A stretch of 6,155 nucleotides of DNA from Chitinophagales bacterium (GCA_013695775.1 JACCZV010000066.1:1-6155), one strand, 5' to 3'. Counted from the stretch's first letter, positions 1 through 5,954 are shown. The notes: generated from the sequence alone by a model not told the origin. Numbers and translations: made by a program.

Positions 1-812
1 TGTTTTCTTTCAAGCAATTGCATCATCACTCTTATAACGGATATGCCGTTGATGCTGAAAATCATATTGTTCGTACTGATGGTAGAAAGTTTTATGATTT
101 TTCTCTTACCAAGAATGTGATACAGATGCTTATAGCTGTGTTGCTAATGCTGTTGATATTTATGTCTGTAGCCAGAAACTACAATAAGTATGGCACCAAA
201 GCACCCAGGGGAATAAACTCCGCCGTGGAGGTGGTAGTGTTATTCATCCGTGACCAGGTAGCTAAGCCGTTGCTCGGGGCAAATGCAAATAAGTATTTAC
301 CCTATCTTCTCACCCTGTTCTTCTTCATATGGATCAATAACCTGCTGGGACTTATTCCGGGTTCTGCAAATGTTACAGGCAACATTGCTGTAACTATGAC
401 GCTGGCAGCCATCACTTTTATATTAATGATGGCCGGTTCAAGGCGGCATTACTGGTCGCACATGATTGCTCCGCAGGGAATTCCCTATGCGGTATGGCCC
501 ATACTTGTTCCTATTGAATTCATAAGCAACATTATAGTAAAACCTGTTGCGCTTATGATCAGGCTTTTTGCAAACATGCTTGCCGGACATCTTATCGTGC
601 TGTCATTTCTTATGCTGATATTTATTTTTTCAGCAATGAACTTAATAGCAGGAATCGGGGCTTCGATTTTTTCAGTCGCCTTTGCGATGTTCATCTACCT
701 GCTGGAGTTGCTTGTGGCCGTGCTGCAGGCATACATTTTTACCATCTTAAGCGCATTGTTTATCAGTGAAACTGTAGGTGTCAGCCATGCTCATAAAGAA
801 GATCATCACTAA
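1..812 (+). CDS. atpB: F1Fo ATP synthase subunit a, 5' truncated by window edge
   Basis: This is the membrane a subunit of Fo, which forms the proton half-channels facing the c-ring. The frame is open to the window edge (codons from position 3), so the start, and probably a signal-peptide-bearing N-terminus usual in this phylum, lies upstream; the TTG at 18 is unlikely to be the start. Residue numbers below count that TTG as 1. Hydrophobic segments lie at about 35-52, 94-116, 122-140, 191-213 and 214-250. The motif RLFANMLAGH carries the essential arginine (R182, equivalent to E. coli R210). The E. coli E219/H245 pair appears swapped as H191/E230, and Q237 matches E. coli Q252. Both the visible N-terminus (HHH) and the C-terminus (SHAHKEDHH) are His-rich. 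It is the first visible gene of the operon, 45 bp before atpE. Identification is very secure; only the start is unknown. Confidence 0.97.
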   Translation, partial: FSFKQLHHHSYNGYAVDAENHIVRTDGRKFYDFSLTKNVIQMLIAVLLMLLIFMSVARNYNKYGTKAPRGINSAVEVVVLFIRDQVAKPLLGANANKYLPYLLTLFFFIWINNLLGLIPGSANVTGNIAVTMTLAAITFILMMAGSRRHYWSHMIAPQGIPYAVWPILVPIEFISNIIVKPVALMIRLFANMLAGHLIVLSFLMLIFIFSAMNLIAGIGASIFSVAFAMFIYLLELLVAVLQAYIFTILSALFISETVGVSHAHKEDHH

Positions 813-857
813 AAAATCTATTCATTTAAATTAAATCTAAACTAAACACAAACAACT

Positions 858-1112
858 ATGATGCATTTATTGACCATTCTTTTTTTAGCGATTGACGGCT
901 ACGCACAAATGGGTGCGGGAATCGGTGCCGGCCTTGCGGCAATTGGGGCAGGCATTGGTGTGGGCATGATTGGTGCGAACGCGCTGCAGTCAATAGCACG
1001 GCAGCCGGAAGCTACCAATGATATCCGCACGAACATGTTTATCACCGCAGCCTTGGTGGAAGGAGTAGCACTTTTCGGTATCGTGGTATGCGTGCTGATT
1101 TTATTTCTATAA
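858..1112 (+). CDS. atpE: F1Fo ATP synthase subunit c
   Basis: This is the c subunit (84 residues), a two-helix hairpin that oligomerises into the proton-driven rotor ring. Helix 1 contains the Gly/Ala-rich packing stretch (glycines at 19, 21, 23, 25, 30, 32, 34 and 36). The polar loop is ARQPE (47-51), which contacts gamma and epsilon. Helix 2 contains the proton-binding carboxylate E68 in ALVEGVALFG, equivalent to E. coli D61. The sodium-site ligands known from Ilyobacter-type rings are missing: V35 sits where Gln is expected, and G69 and F73 sit where Ser and Tyr are expected, so coupling to protons is inferred. Two adjacent ATG codons (858 and 861) make the start ambiguous by one residue; the leader is A-rich with no Shine-Dalgarno. 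A 102-bp spacer to the ATG of atpF holds no gene. Confidence 0.97.
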   Translation: MMHLLTILFLAIDGYAQMGAGIGAGLAAIGAGIGVGMIGANALQSIARQPEATNDIRTNMFITAALVEGVALFGIVVCVLILFL

Positions 1113-1214
1113 GCGTGTGGGAACAATTATTCTGAGAACCGCCCCTTATTTAGAATGCACCTTTGATCATTGAAGGAGTAACGCTTTTTCATTAGGTATT
1201 TGAAAATTAATAAT

Positions 1215-1709
1215 ATGCAACTTTTACAACCTTCCTTAGGATTAATCTTCTGGACAGCAGTTATTTTTCTGCTCGTTCTATTTATTCTAAGAAAATATGC
1301 GTGGAGGCCGATCCTGCAAGCGCTTGATGATCGTGAAAGAACCATTGATGATTCGCTAAGAACTGCTGAGAGAACAACTCAGGAGATGAGAAACATGAAA
1401 AGTGAGCATGAAGCACTTCTTGCAGAGGCTAAGGTAGAGCGCAACCGCATGCTGAAAGAAGCAAAAGATATTAAGGAGAGCATAATTAATGAAGCGCGGG
1501 ATAAGGCTAAAGAAGAAGCTTCAAGGATAATGGCTGAAAATCTCCGGGAGATAGAAAACCGGAAGATGGAAGCCCTCACTGATTTGAAGAACCAGGTAGG
1601 AAATATGGTGCTTGAGCTGTCAGAGAAAATTCTTCACCGGGAGTTGAAAGACAAACCGGCGCATGAGCAGTTCATCAATTCCATTATAGACCGCTCCCGC
1701 CAAAATTAA
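1215..1709 (+). CDS. atpF: F1Fo ATP synthase subunit b
   Basis: This is the b subunit (164 residues), the peripheral stator stalk that anchors F1 to subunit a. From the ATG at 1215 the protein starts MQLLQPSLGLIFW, the usual short N-terminus. One membrane helix follows (about 7-26), then the conserved basic turn RKYAWRPI (26-33) and a long charged helix rich in Glu, Lys, Arg and Ala (about 34-150) that should form the coiled-coil stalk. I chose ATG 1215 over an in-frame TTG at 1200 because the five extra residues (starting KINN when read on) are not typical, and an in-frame stop lies at 1179-1181. An AAGGAG at 1173-1178 is 36 bases before the ATG, too far to act as its ribosome site. It ends 8 bp before atpH, so the two genes are probably translationally linked. 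Confidence 0.96.
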   Translation: MQLLQPSLGLIFWTAVIFLLVLFILRKYAWRPILQALDDRERTIDDSLRTAERTTQEMRNMKSEHEALLAEAKVERNRMLKEAKDIKESIINEARDKAKEEASRIMAENLREIENRKMEALTDLKNQVGNMVLELSEKILHRELKDKPAHEQFINSIIDRSRQN

Positions 1710-1717
1710 ATTTATCC

Positions 1718-2281
1718 ATGTCGGAATTTCGTTTATCGAGCAGGTATGCAAAATCATTATTCGACCTTGCGTTGGAGAAGGGCCAGCTTGAGTCAGTAAA
1801 CAACGACATGCGCAGCCTGCAGAATACCATAAAAGAATCGCGCGAGTTCCAGGCTCTCTTAAAAAGTCCGGTGGTGCTTCCTGATAAGAAGATAGCTATT
1901 CTTGAACAGATCTTCAGCAGCCGCTTTAATGTAATTACCATGACTTTTCTAAAGCTCGTGGCGAATAAGCGAAGGGAAGAATATCTAAGGTCAGTAACAG
2001 AAGAATTCGTCAACTTTTATAATCTGAATGAGAAGATTACCCCGGTGACCGTAACCACGGCAATAGAAGTTGATGCGGAGGTATTGAACAATATTAAATT
2101 GTTGTTTACGAAATCAACGGGTGTTACAAACATTGAATTAACCAACATAGTAGATCCCTCAATTTTAGGAGGCTTTACCATGCAATACGGTGATAAATTG
2201 CTCGATGCAAGCATCAGCAGGCAGTTAGAGGCGATGGATGATCAGTTTTTGCATAATCTTTTCCTTAAACGGTACAATTAA
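1718..2281 (+). CDS. atpH: F1Fo ATP synthase subunit delta (OSCP)
   Basis: This is the delta subunit (187 residues, normal length), which caps F1 and joins the alpha N-termini to the b stalk. The N-terminal helical domain (about 1-105) opens with the familiar SSRYAKSLFDLALEKG at 7-22. The C-terminal part has the family hallmark DPSILGGFTMQYGDKLLDAS at 146-165, including the Gly pair (151-152) and the Asp-x-Ser (163-165). ATG 1718 is the natural start, 8 bp after atpF. It sits between b and alpha, the standard order. The coding region is intact, with no frameshift seen. A 76-bp A/T-rich spacer separates it from atpA. Confidence 0.96.
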   Translation: MSEFRLSSRYAKSLFDLALEKGQLESVNNDMRSLQNTIKESREFQALLKSPVVLPDKKIAILEQIFSSRFNVITMTFLKLVANKRREEYLRSVTEEFVNFYNLNEKITPVTVTTAIEVDAEVLNNIKLLFTKSTGVTNIELTNIVDPSILGGFTMQYGDKLLDASISRQLEAMDDQFLHNLFLKRYN

Positions 2282-2331
2282 TCAGGATGTTAGATGTGGA
2301 ACAGACAAGATTAAATATTTCATACATTAAG

Positions 2332-2351
2332 TTAATTAAATTTTTAATTAA
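2332..2351. repeat. Perfect 9-bp A/T inverted repeat in the atpA leader
   Basis: TTAATTAAA at 2332-2340 is the exact reverse complement of TTTAATTAA at 2343-2351, with a 2-nt spacer, ending 6 bases before the atpA ATG. It consists only of A and T. As a hairpin it would be weak, because the loop needs more than two bases. The more likely role is an unstructured A/T-rich ribosome landing region, as is common in this phylum. That function is inferred; the symmetry is seen directly. Confidence 0.5.
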
Positions 2352-2357
2352 ATAAAT

Positions 2358-3938
2358 ATGGTTGAAGTAAGACCAGATGAAGTTTCTGCCATTCTCAGAG
2401 AGCAACTTTCCAACTTTAAATCTGAAGCGGAACTGGAAGAAGTAGGTACAGTGCTGCAGGTAGGCGACGGAATAGCGCGCGTTTATGGTCTCACGAAGGT
2501 GCAGGCAGGAGAGTTGGTAGAATTTGAAGATGGTGTGAAGGCTATCGTGCTAAACCTTGAAGAGGACAATGTGGGGGTGGTGATGATGGGAATTTCAGAC
2601 GATATAAAAGAGGGTGATACTGTCCGTCGTACTGGCAAGATCGCATCCATTCGTGTGGGTGAAGGGATGATCGGCCGCGTGGTAAACACGCTCGGCGATC
2701 CGATAGATGGAAAAGGACCTATAGAAGGTGAGCTCTATGAGATGCCGTTAGAGCGCAAAGCTCCCGGTGTAATTTACAGGCAGCCAGTAAAAGAACCCCT
2801 GCAAACAGGCATCAAATCTATCGATGCGATGATTCCCATTGGCAGAGGCCAGAGAGAGCTCATCATCGGTGATCGCCAAACTGGCAAAAGCGCCATAGCA
2901 ATAGATACCATCATCAATCAAAAAGAGTTTTTCGAGAAAGGAGAACCTGTTTTTTGCATCTATGTCGCATGTGGTCAAAAGGCATCTACAGTTGCCAATG
3001 TGGCGAAGGCTCTTGAGGAGAAGGGTGCCATGTCCTATACTGTAATAGTTGCGGCCTCAGCCTCTGATCCTGCTCCACAGCAATTCTATGCCCCCTTTGC
3101 CGGATGTGCCATTGGCGAATATATTCGCGATACCGGCCGTCCGGCACTAATCATTTACGATGATTTGTCTAAACAGGCAGTAGCCTACCGGGAAGTTTCC
3201 TTGCTTCTTCGCCGTCCGCCCGGAAGGGAAGCCTACCCTGGAGATGTATTCTATCTTCATTCACGATTGCTTGAGCGGGCAGCGAAAATTATAGAGAGCG
3301 ATGCGATTGCGGCCAACATGAATGACCTACCTGAAACGATCCGCCACCGTGTAAAAGGTGGAGGCTCATTGACTGCACTGCCTATCATTGAAACTCAGGC
3401 CGGTGATGTATCTGCCTATATTCCCACGAATGTGATTTCAATTACTGACGGACAGATTTTTCTTGAGTCGAATTTATTTAATGCAGGTATCCGGCCAGCG
3501 ATCAATGTGGGCATTTCAGTATCGCGGGTAGGAGGTAATGCTCAAATAAAATCGATGAAAAAAGTGGCCGGCACACTAAAGCTCGATCAGGCACAATACC
3601 GGGAGCTCGAAGCGTTCTCAAAATTCGGATCAGACCTCGATGCGGCAACCAAATCAGTGCTTGACAAAGGCGCCAGAAATGTAGAGATCCTCAAGCAGAA
3701 GCAGTTTTCACCTGTGTCGGTAGAAAAACAGGTGGCCATCATCTACCTCGGAACACAGGGATTGTTGCAGGGCATACCAGTTAATAGGGTGAAAGAATTT
3801 GAAGAGGATTTCCTCAACGAGATGGACGCAGCTCATAAAGATATACTGGAGGAATTGCGCAAAGGAAATTTAAGCGATGCTGCCATCGAAACGATAAGAA
3901 GAGTGGCTAAAGATGTGCAATTGAAATACAAGAATTAG
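2358..3938 (+). CDS. atpA: F1Fo ATP synthase subunit alpha
   Basis: This is the alpha subunit of F1 (526 residues), which alternates with beta in the hexamer, binds nucleotide at non-catalytic sites and supplies the arginine finger to the catalytic sites. In order it has an N-terminal beta-barrel (about 25-95), the nucleotide-binding core with Walker A GDRQTGKS (171-178) and Walker B ALIIYDD (263-269), the alpha/beta signature PAINVGISVS (380-389) with arginine finger R390, and a helical C-terminal domain (about 395-526). Between LLERAAK (304-310) and GSLTALP (336-342) there are 25 residues where, from memory, E. coli has about 18; this longer loop (DLPETIRHRVKGG) is typical of Bacteroidota alpha subunits. 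ATG 2358 gives the standard N-terminus for the group. The gene is intact and full length. Its stop lies within a small hairpin, and a 445-bp gap follows before atpG. Confidence 0.98.
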   Translation: MVEVRPDEVSAILREQLSNFKSEAELEEVGTVLQVGDGIARVYGLTKVQAGELVEFEDGVKAIVLNLEEDNVGVVMMGISDDIKEGDTVRRTGKIASIRVGEGMIGRVVNTLGDPIDGKGPIEGELYEMPLERKAPGVIYRQPVKEPLQTGIKSIDAMIPIGRGQRELIIGDRQTGKSAIAIDTIINQKEFFEKGEPVFCIYVACGQKASTVANVAKALEEKGAMSYTVIVAASASDPAPQQFYAPFAGCAIGEYIRDTGRPALIIYDDLSKQAVAYREVSLLLRRPPGREAYPGDVFYLHSRLLERAAKIIESDAIAANMNDLPETIRHRVKGGGSLTALPIIETQAGDVSAYIPTNVISITDGQIFLESNLFNAGIRPAINVGISVSRVGGNAQIKSMKKVAGTLKLDQAQYRELEAFSKFGSDLDAATKSVLDKGARNVEILKQKQFSPVSVEKQVAIIYLGTQGLLQGIPVNRVKEFEEDFLNEMDAAHKDILEELRKGNLSDAAIETIRRVAKDVQLKYKN

Positions 3939-3952
3939 CTAAAGCATTAGCT
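3937..3952 (+). terminator. Small hairpin at the atpA stop codon (weak terminator candidate)
   Basis: AGCTAA (3937-3942) and TTAGCT (3947-3952) pair perfectly around a 4-nt AGCA loop, overlapping the TAG stop of atpA. The stem is only 6 bp with two G-C pairs, and no T-run follows, so it does not meet the usual form of an intrinsic terminator. It might slow transcription or protect the 3' end of an atpA-terminated transcript; this is speculative. Confidence 0.22.
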
Positions 3953-4054
3953 CACTCATTAATCAACAATCAATATTCTCGACATTAGGTAACCGATTTG
4001 ATACTTTTATTGGAGATAAGTAAAAAATTTTGAGTAGCTGCCCGGGTTATGGAT

Positions 4055-4211
4055 GGCCTTCGAAAAACAGAAGCACAAAAAAAGCAAGGAGCACAAGAAA
4101 AAGGAAAAATGGGTGCTTAGTAGTTACAGCATATAATGCAATACTTCTCTTTAATAAAAGCTTTGATTTTTCCGCGCGGAGGCTGGGCAGCGCTTCTGTT
4201 TTTCGACAGCC
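4055..4211. repeat. Long imperfect inverted repeat, 20-nt arms with a perfect 15-nt core
   Basis: TCGAAAAACAGAAGC at 4060-4074 is the exact reverse complement of 4192-4206. Outside a 2-nt mismatch on each side, GGC (4055-4057) also pairs with GCC (4209-4211), giving 18 pairs in 20 positions. The arms are 117 bp apart. A match this long inside a 445-bp region is unlikely by chance. It could be a stem-closed structured RNA, the ends of a small decayed mobile element, or two oppositely oriented copies of a dispersed repeat. No transposase and no obvious target-site duplication were seen. Confidence 0.6.
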
Positions 4212-4246
4212 TTGATCTTTATTTCTTTGGATCAAACCAAAAGAAA
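4171..4246. repeat. Palindrome cluster within the atpA-atpG gap
   Basis: Several symmetric elements are packed here: the perfect 10-bp palindrome TCCGCGCGGA (4171-4180); GGCTG (4181-4185) pairing with CAGCC (4207-4211); TTGATC (4212-4217) pairing with GATCAA (4230-4235); and TTTCTTTGG (4222-4230) pairing with CCAAAAGAAA (4237-4246) around a 6-nt loop with one bulged base. The last two are mutually exclusive folds. The stretch reminds me of short repeats scattered between genes in Bacteroidota genomes, but that is unverified recollection. It is not followed by a T-run, so I do not call it a terminator. Confidence 0.4.
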
Positions 4247-4383
4247 TTAAACTATTGGTTTCATACTCTGATTAGAATGACTAAAAATGAAGGAATGTCC
4301 TCAGCTTATCATCAAATTCGTTCCTAATAACTTTTTAAAATTTCAAAAACAGCATCTAAAATTTGTAATTAAAATTAAAAAAA

Positions 4384-5256
4384 ATGCCGGGCCAGTTAAA
4401 AGAAGTTAGAAACCGTATCAAGAGCGTTCAGAATACGCAGCAGATCACCAAAGCCATGAAGATGGTGAGTGCTGCAAAGCTCAGGCGAGCTACCGAGCGA
4501 ATTACACAGATGCGTCCCTATGCCAATAAGCTGACTGAGATGCTTAGCAATATTGCCTCCGGCTCTGACGTAACGATAGAATTTGCAAAAGAGCGGGAGG
4601 TGAAAAATGTATTGATAGTAGTAGTAACTTCTGACCGGGGTTTAGCAGGCGCATTCAACAGCAACATCATCAAGCTGGCTAAGCAGGTGATAAGTGAAAA
4701 GTTTGAAGCACATAATAAGGCTGGAACAATTACAATTCTACCTATCGGGAAAAAAGGAAATGATGCGTTCCGGAAAGGTTATAAGATGCATAGCGAGTAT
4801 GTGGGGTTGTTTAGCCAGTTAAGCTTTGAAAATGCTGCATCCGTGGCAGAGTGGATGTTCGATGCATATTCAAAAAAAGAATTTGACCAGATCGAAATTG
4901 TTTACAGTCAATTTAAGAATGCGGGCACTCAATTATTCAGAACAGAGAGATTTCTTCCTGTCGCAAAAACACCCGGCAGCGGAAAAAGCAAGATCAATTA
5001 CATCTTTGAGCCTGATCAGGAGACCCTGGTGAATGAGCTGGTTCCAAAAATTTTAAAGACGCAACTATTTAAAGTGCTCCTCGATGTAAATGCTTCTGAA
5101 CATGGGGCAAGGATGACAGCAATGGACAAGGCGACAGAGAATGCGAAAGAATTGCTAAAAGACCTCTCGATAAAATACAACCGCGCCCGTCAGGCAGCCA
5201 TTACTACAGAGCTTACAGAGATTGTAAGCGGCGCTGCAGCGCTTACTGGCAGATAA
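4384..5256 (+). CDS. atpG: F1Fo ATP synthase subunit gamma
   Basis: This is the gamma subunit (290 residues, normal length), the central shaft that rotates inside the alpha3beta3 hexamer and couples c-ring rotation to ATP synthesis. The N-terminal helix carries the conserved ITKAMKMVSAAKLRRA (21-36). The Rossmann-like middle domain starts with VVTSDRGLAGAFNSNI (80-95). The C-terminal helix has SEHGARMTAMDKAT (238-251) and the family signature ITTELTEIVSGAAA (273-286). ATG 4384 is preceded by an A-rich tract with no Shine-Dalgarno, and the MPGQLKEVRNRIKSVQNTQQ start is typical. It is the last gene of the operon here. Neither atpD nor atpC follows; a convergent gene comes next. Because of the long upstream gap it may be partly transcribed from its own promoter (inference; no clear promoter seen). 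Confidence 0.97.
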   Translation: MPGQLKEVRNRIKSVQNTQQITKAMKMVSAAKLRRATERITQMRPYANKLTEMLSNIASGSDVTIEFAKEREVKNVLIVVVTSDRGLAGAFNSNIIKLAKQVISEKFEAHNKAGTITILPIGKKGNDAFRKGYKMHSEYVGLFSQLSFENAASVAEWMFDAYSKKEFDQIEIVYSQFKNAGTQLFRTERFLPVAKTPGSGKSKINYIFEPDQETLVNELVPKILKTQLFKVLLDVNASEHGARMTAMDKATENAKELLKDLSIKYNRARQAAITTELTEIVSGAAALTGR

Positions 5257-5269
5257 GCATCGTTTATCT
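5251..5269 (+). terminator. Hairpin at the atpG stop codon (weak terminator candidate)
   Basis: AGATAA (5251-5256, ending in the TAA stop) pairs with TTATCT (5264-5269) around a 7-nt loop, followed by T-containing sequence (TAATTCTCATTCTT) but no uninterrupted T-run. The stem is 6 bp and A/T-rich, so stability is poor. A transcript end is expected near here because the next gene is convergent, but this particular structure is only a candidate. Confidence 0.25.
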
Positions 5270-5327
5270 TAATTCTCATTCTTCCGGAAGACATCATCTC
5301 TATTTGAATTATCCACGCAATGGTCTT

Positions 5328-5341
5328 AAGCCTTAAGGCTT
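5328..5341. terminator. Symmetric hairpin between convergent genes (possible bidirectional terminator)
   Basis: AAGCC (5328-5332) and GGCTT (5337-5341) pair perfectly around a TTAA loop. The loop and right arm overlap the end of the minus-strand gene, whose TAA is read from 5335 to 5333. Because it is a perfect palindrome it forms on both transcripts. It lacks a good T-run on either strand, so it is a weak candidate. Confidence 0.3.
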
Positions 5342-5932
5342 TATCCGTCCATTCATCCATTTTATGGCGTCGGCGGTAATCTCATATTGTGGCTCGGCAT
5401 AGAGAACCTGCCCTCCATCAACTATAGAAAGAATCATTGTATATTTATTAGAAGAATTATAATCTTTTAAAAACGAATCAAGGGAATCTTTGAGCTGCTG
5501 GTTAAACTGAGTCAGCTGATTTTGAAGATCTGTGGTAAGCTGGGTTTGTAATTTCTGGATGTCTGCTTGTTTTTTTTGAAGCCTTTGCTCTGTTTCCTGC
5601 AACTGTTGTTGTGTCATGGTGGTGGAGGCCTGTTGCGCCGTAGTGAATTCTGTCTGCAGGTCCCTCATTTTCTTATCAAGTGTTGCCTCCATCTGTTGCT
5701 GCTTGTTTTCAAGTTCCTTTTTCTTGTCTACGAAGAGCGAATAATTGTTTTGCATAGAGTCAATATTTATCACTGCTATGCGAAGGTCTGCTTCATCAGC
5801 GCTCTTTGAAACCATGGGCTCCTTAATTTCATTTGGGCCGTTCATATTTTTCTTTCCAAGCTGTATAAATAATAGAACAGCAAGAATTACGGTCAGCACG
5901 ACGTTCCAGGCAATTAACAAAGATGACTTCAT
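5333..5932 (-). CDS. OmpH/Skp-family periplasmic chaperone-like protein
   Basis: This 199-residue protein has an N-terminal hydrophobic segment (about 5-25) after MKSS, then a linker, the OmpH-style opening RIAVINIDSMQNNY (51-64), a long Gln/Lys/Glu/Thr-rich coiled coil (about 68-155), and a C-terminal strand region YTMILSI (164-170), VLYAEPQYEIT (177-187). This order matches the OmpH/Skp family (Pfam OmpH), periplasmic trimers whose coiled-coil arms hold unfolded outer-membrane proteins on the way to the BAM machinery. The hydrophobic segment has no lipobox and no clear signal-peptidase site, so the protein may be anchored in the inner membrane rather than released; that is inferred. It is convergent with atpG and has its own promoter, so it is not part of the atp operon. 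The family call is solid; the exact role within the family is less sure. Bacteroidota often carry several paralogues, so I give no gene symbol. Confidence 0.85.
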   Translation of the reverse strand: MKSSLLIAWNVVLTVILAVLLFIQLGKKNMNGPNEIKEPMVSKSADEADLRIAVINIDSMQNNYSLFVDKKKELENKQQQMEATLDKKMRDLQTEFTTAQQASTTMTQQQLQETEQRLQKKQADIQKLQTQLTTDLQNQLTQFNQQLKDSLDSFLKDYNSSNKYTMILSIVDGGQVLYAEPQYEITADAIKWMNGRIKP

Positions 5933-5946
5933 AGAGTAGCTTTTTG

Positions 5947-5954
5947 CAAAAGTA
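5947..5954 (-). promoter_or_regulatory. Bacteroidota-type -7 promoter element for the OmpH-like gene
   Basis: Read on the minus strand this is TACTTTTG, an exact fit to the TAnnTTTG -7 element of the Bacteroidota primary sigma factor. It ends 14 bases before the ATG of the OmpH-like gene, which would give a very short leader. The -33 TTG element is not clear; only a TTTCC stretch sits at about the right distance. The position and exact -7 match support it, and the missing -33 lowers confidence. Confidence 0.45.

Larger units (their letters stand above)
3939..4383. other. 445-bp intergenic region between atpA and atpG, no convincing gene
   Basis: The surrounding atp genes are 8 to 102 bp apart, so this gap is unusually long for the operon. 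Open frames of about 60 codons exist on both strands (for example 4030-4215 on + from a TTG, and 4047-4235 on - from an ATG). They overlap each other, have low-complexity or biased translations and no recognisable domain, so I do not call them genes. The left half holds an A-rich stretch with two degenerate 18-nt units, each starting AGCACAA (4072 and 4090). The middle holds a long inverted repeat and palindromes listed separately. The last 60 bases are very A/T-rich and form the atpG leader. No exact TAnnTTTG promoter was seen, only near misses such as 4222-4229. Confidence 0.7.

Noticed and set aside
485..694. Antisense open frames inside the atp genes
   Set aside because: These are shadows of strongly conserved coding sequence on the + strand, with no family resemblance of their own.
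1173..1178. AAGGAG as a Shine-Dalgarno for atpF
   Set aside because: It lies 36 bases upstream of ATG 1215 and 21 bases upstream of the alternative TTG 1200, with no start codon at the proper distance that leads into the atpF frame.
4030..4215. 61-codon open frame on the + strand in the atpA-atpG gap
   Set aside because: It starts with TTG and has no ribosome site. Its translation is Lys/Arg/Ser-rich from the A-rich tract and matches no domain I know. It overlaps a minus-strand frame of similar length and the inverted repeat, so it is better explained as repeat sequence.
4222..4229. TTTCTTTG as a -7 promoter element for atpG
   Set aside because: It has one mismatch to TAnnTTTG, lies in a palindrome over 150 bp from the start codon and has no matching TTG at -33. 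Several equally good near misses exist in this A/T-rich gap.
4047..4235. 62-codon open frame on the - strand with a hydrophobic C-terminal end
   Set aside because: The hydrophobic run is the complement of the A-rich repeat tract (Phe and Leu from T-rich codons), so it looks like a composition artefact. No promoter, domain or operon context supports it.
4136..4327. 63-codon open frame on the + strand in the same gap
   Set aside because: It overlaps the palindrome cluster and another open frame, with no recognisable protein motif.
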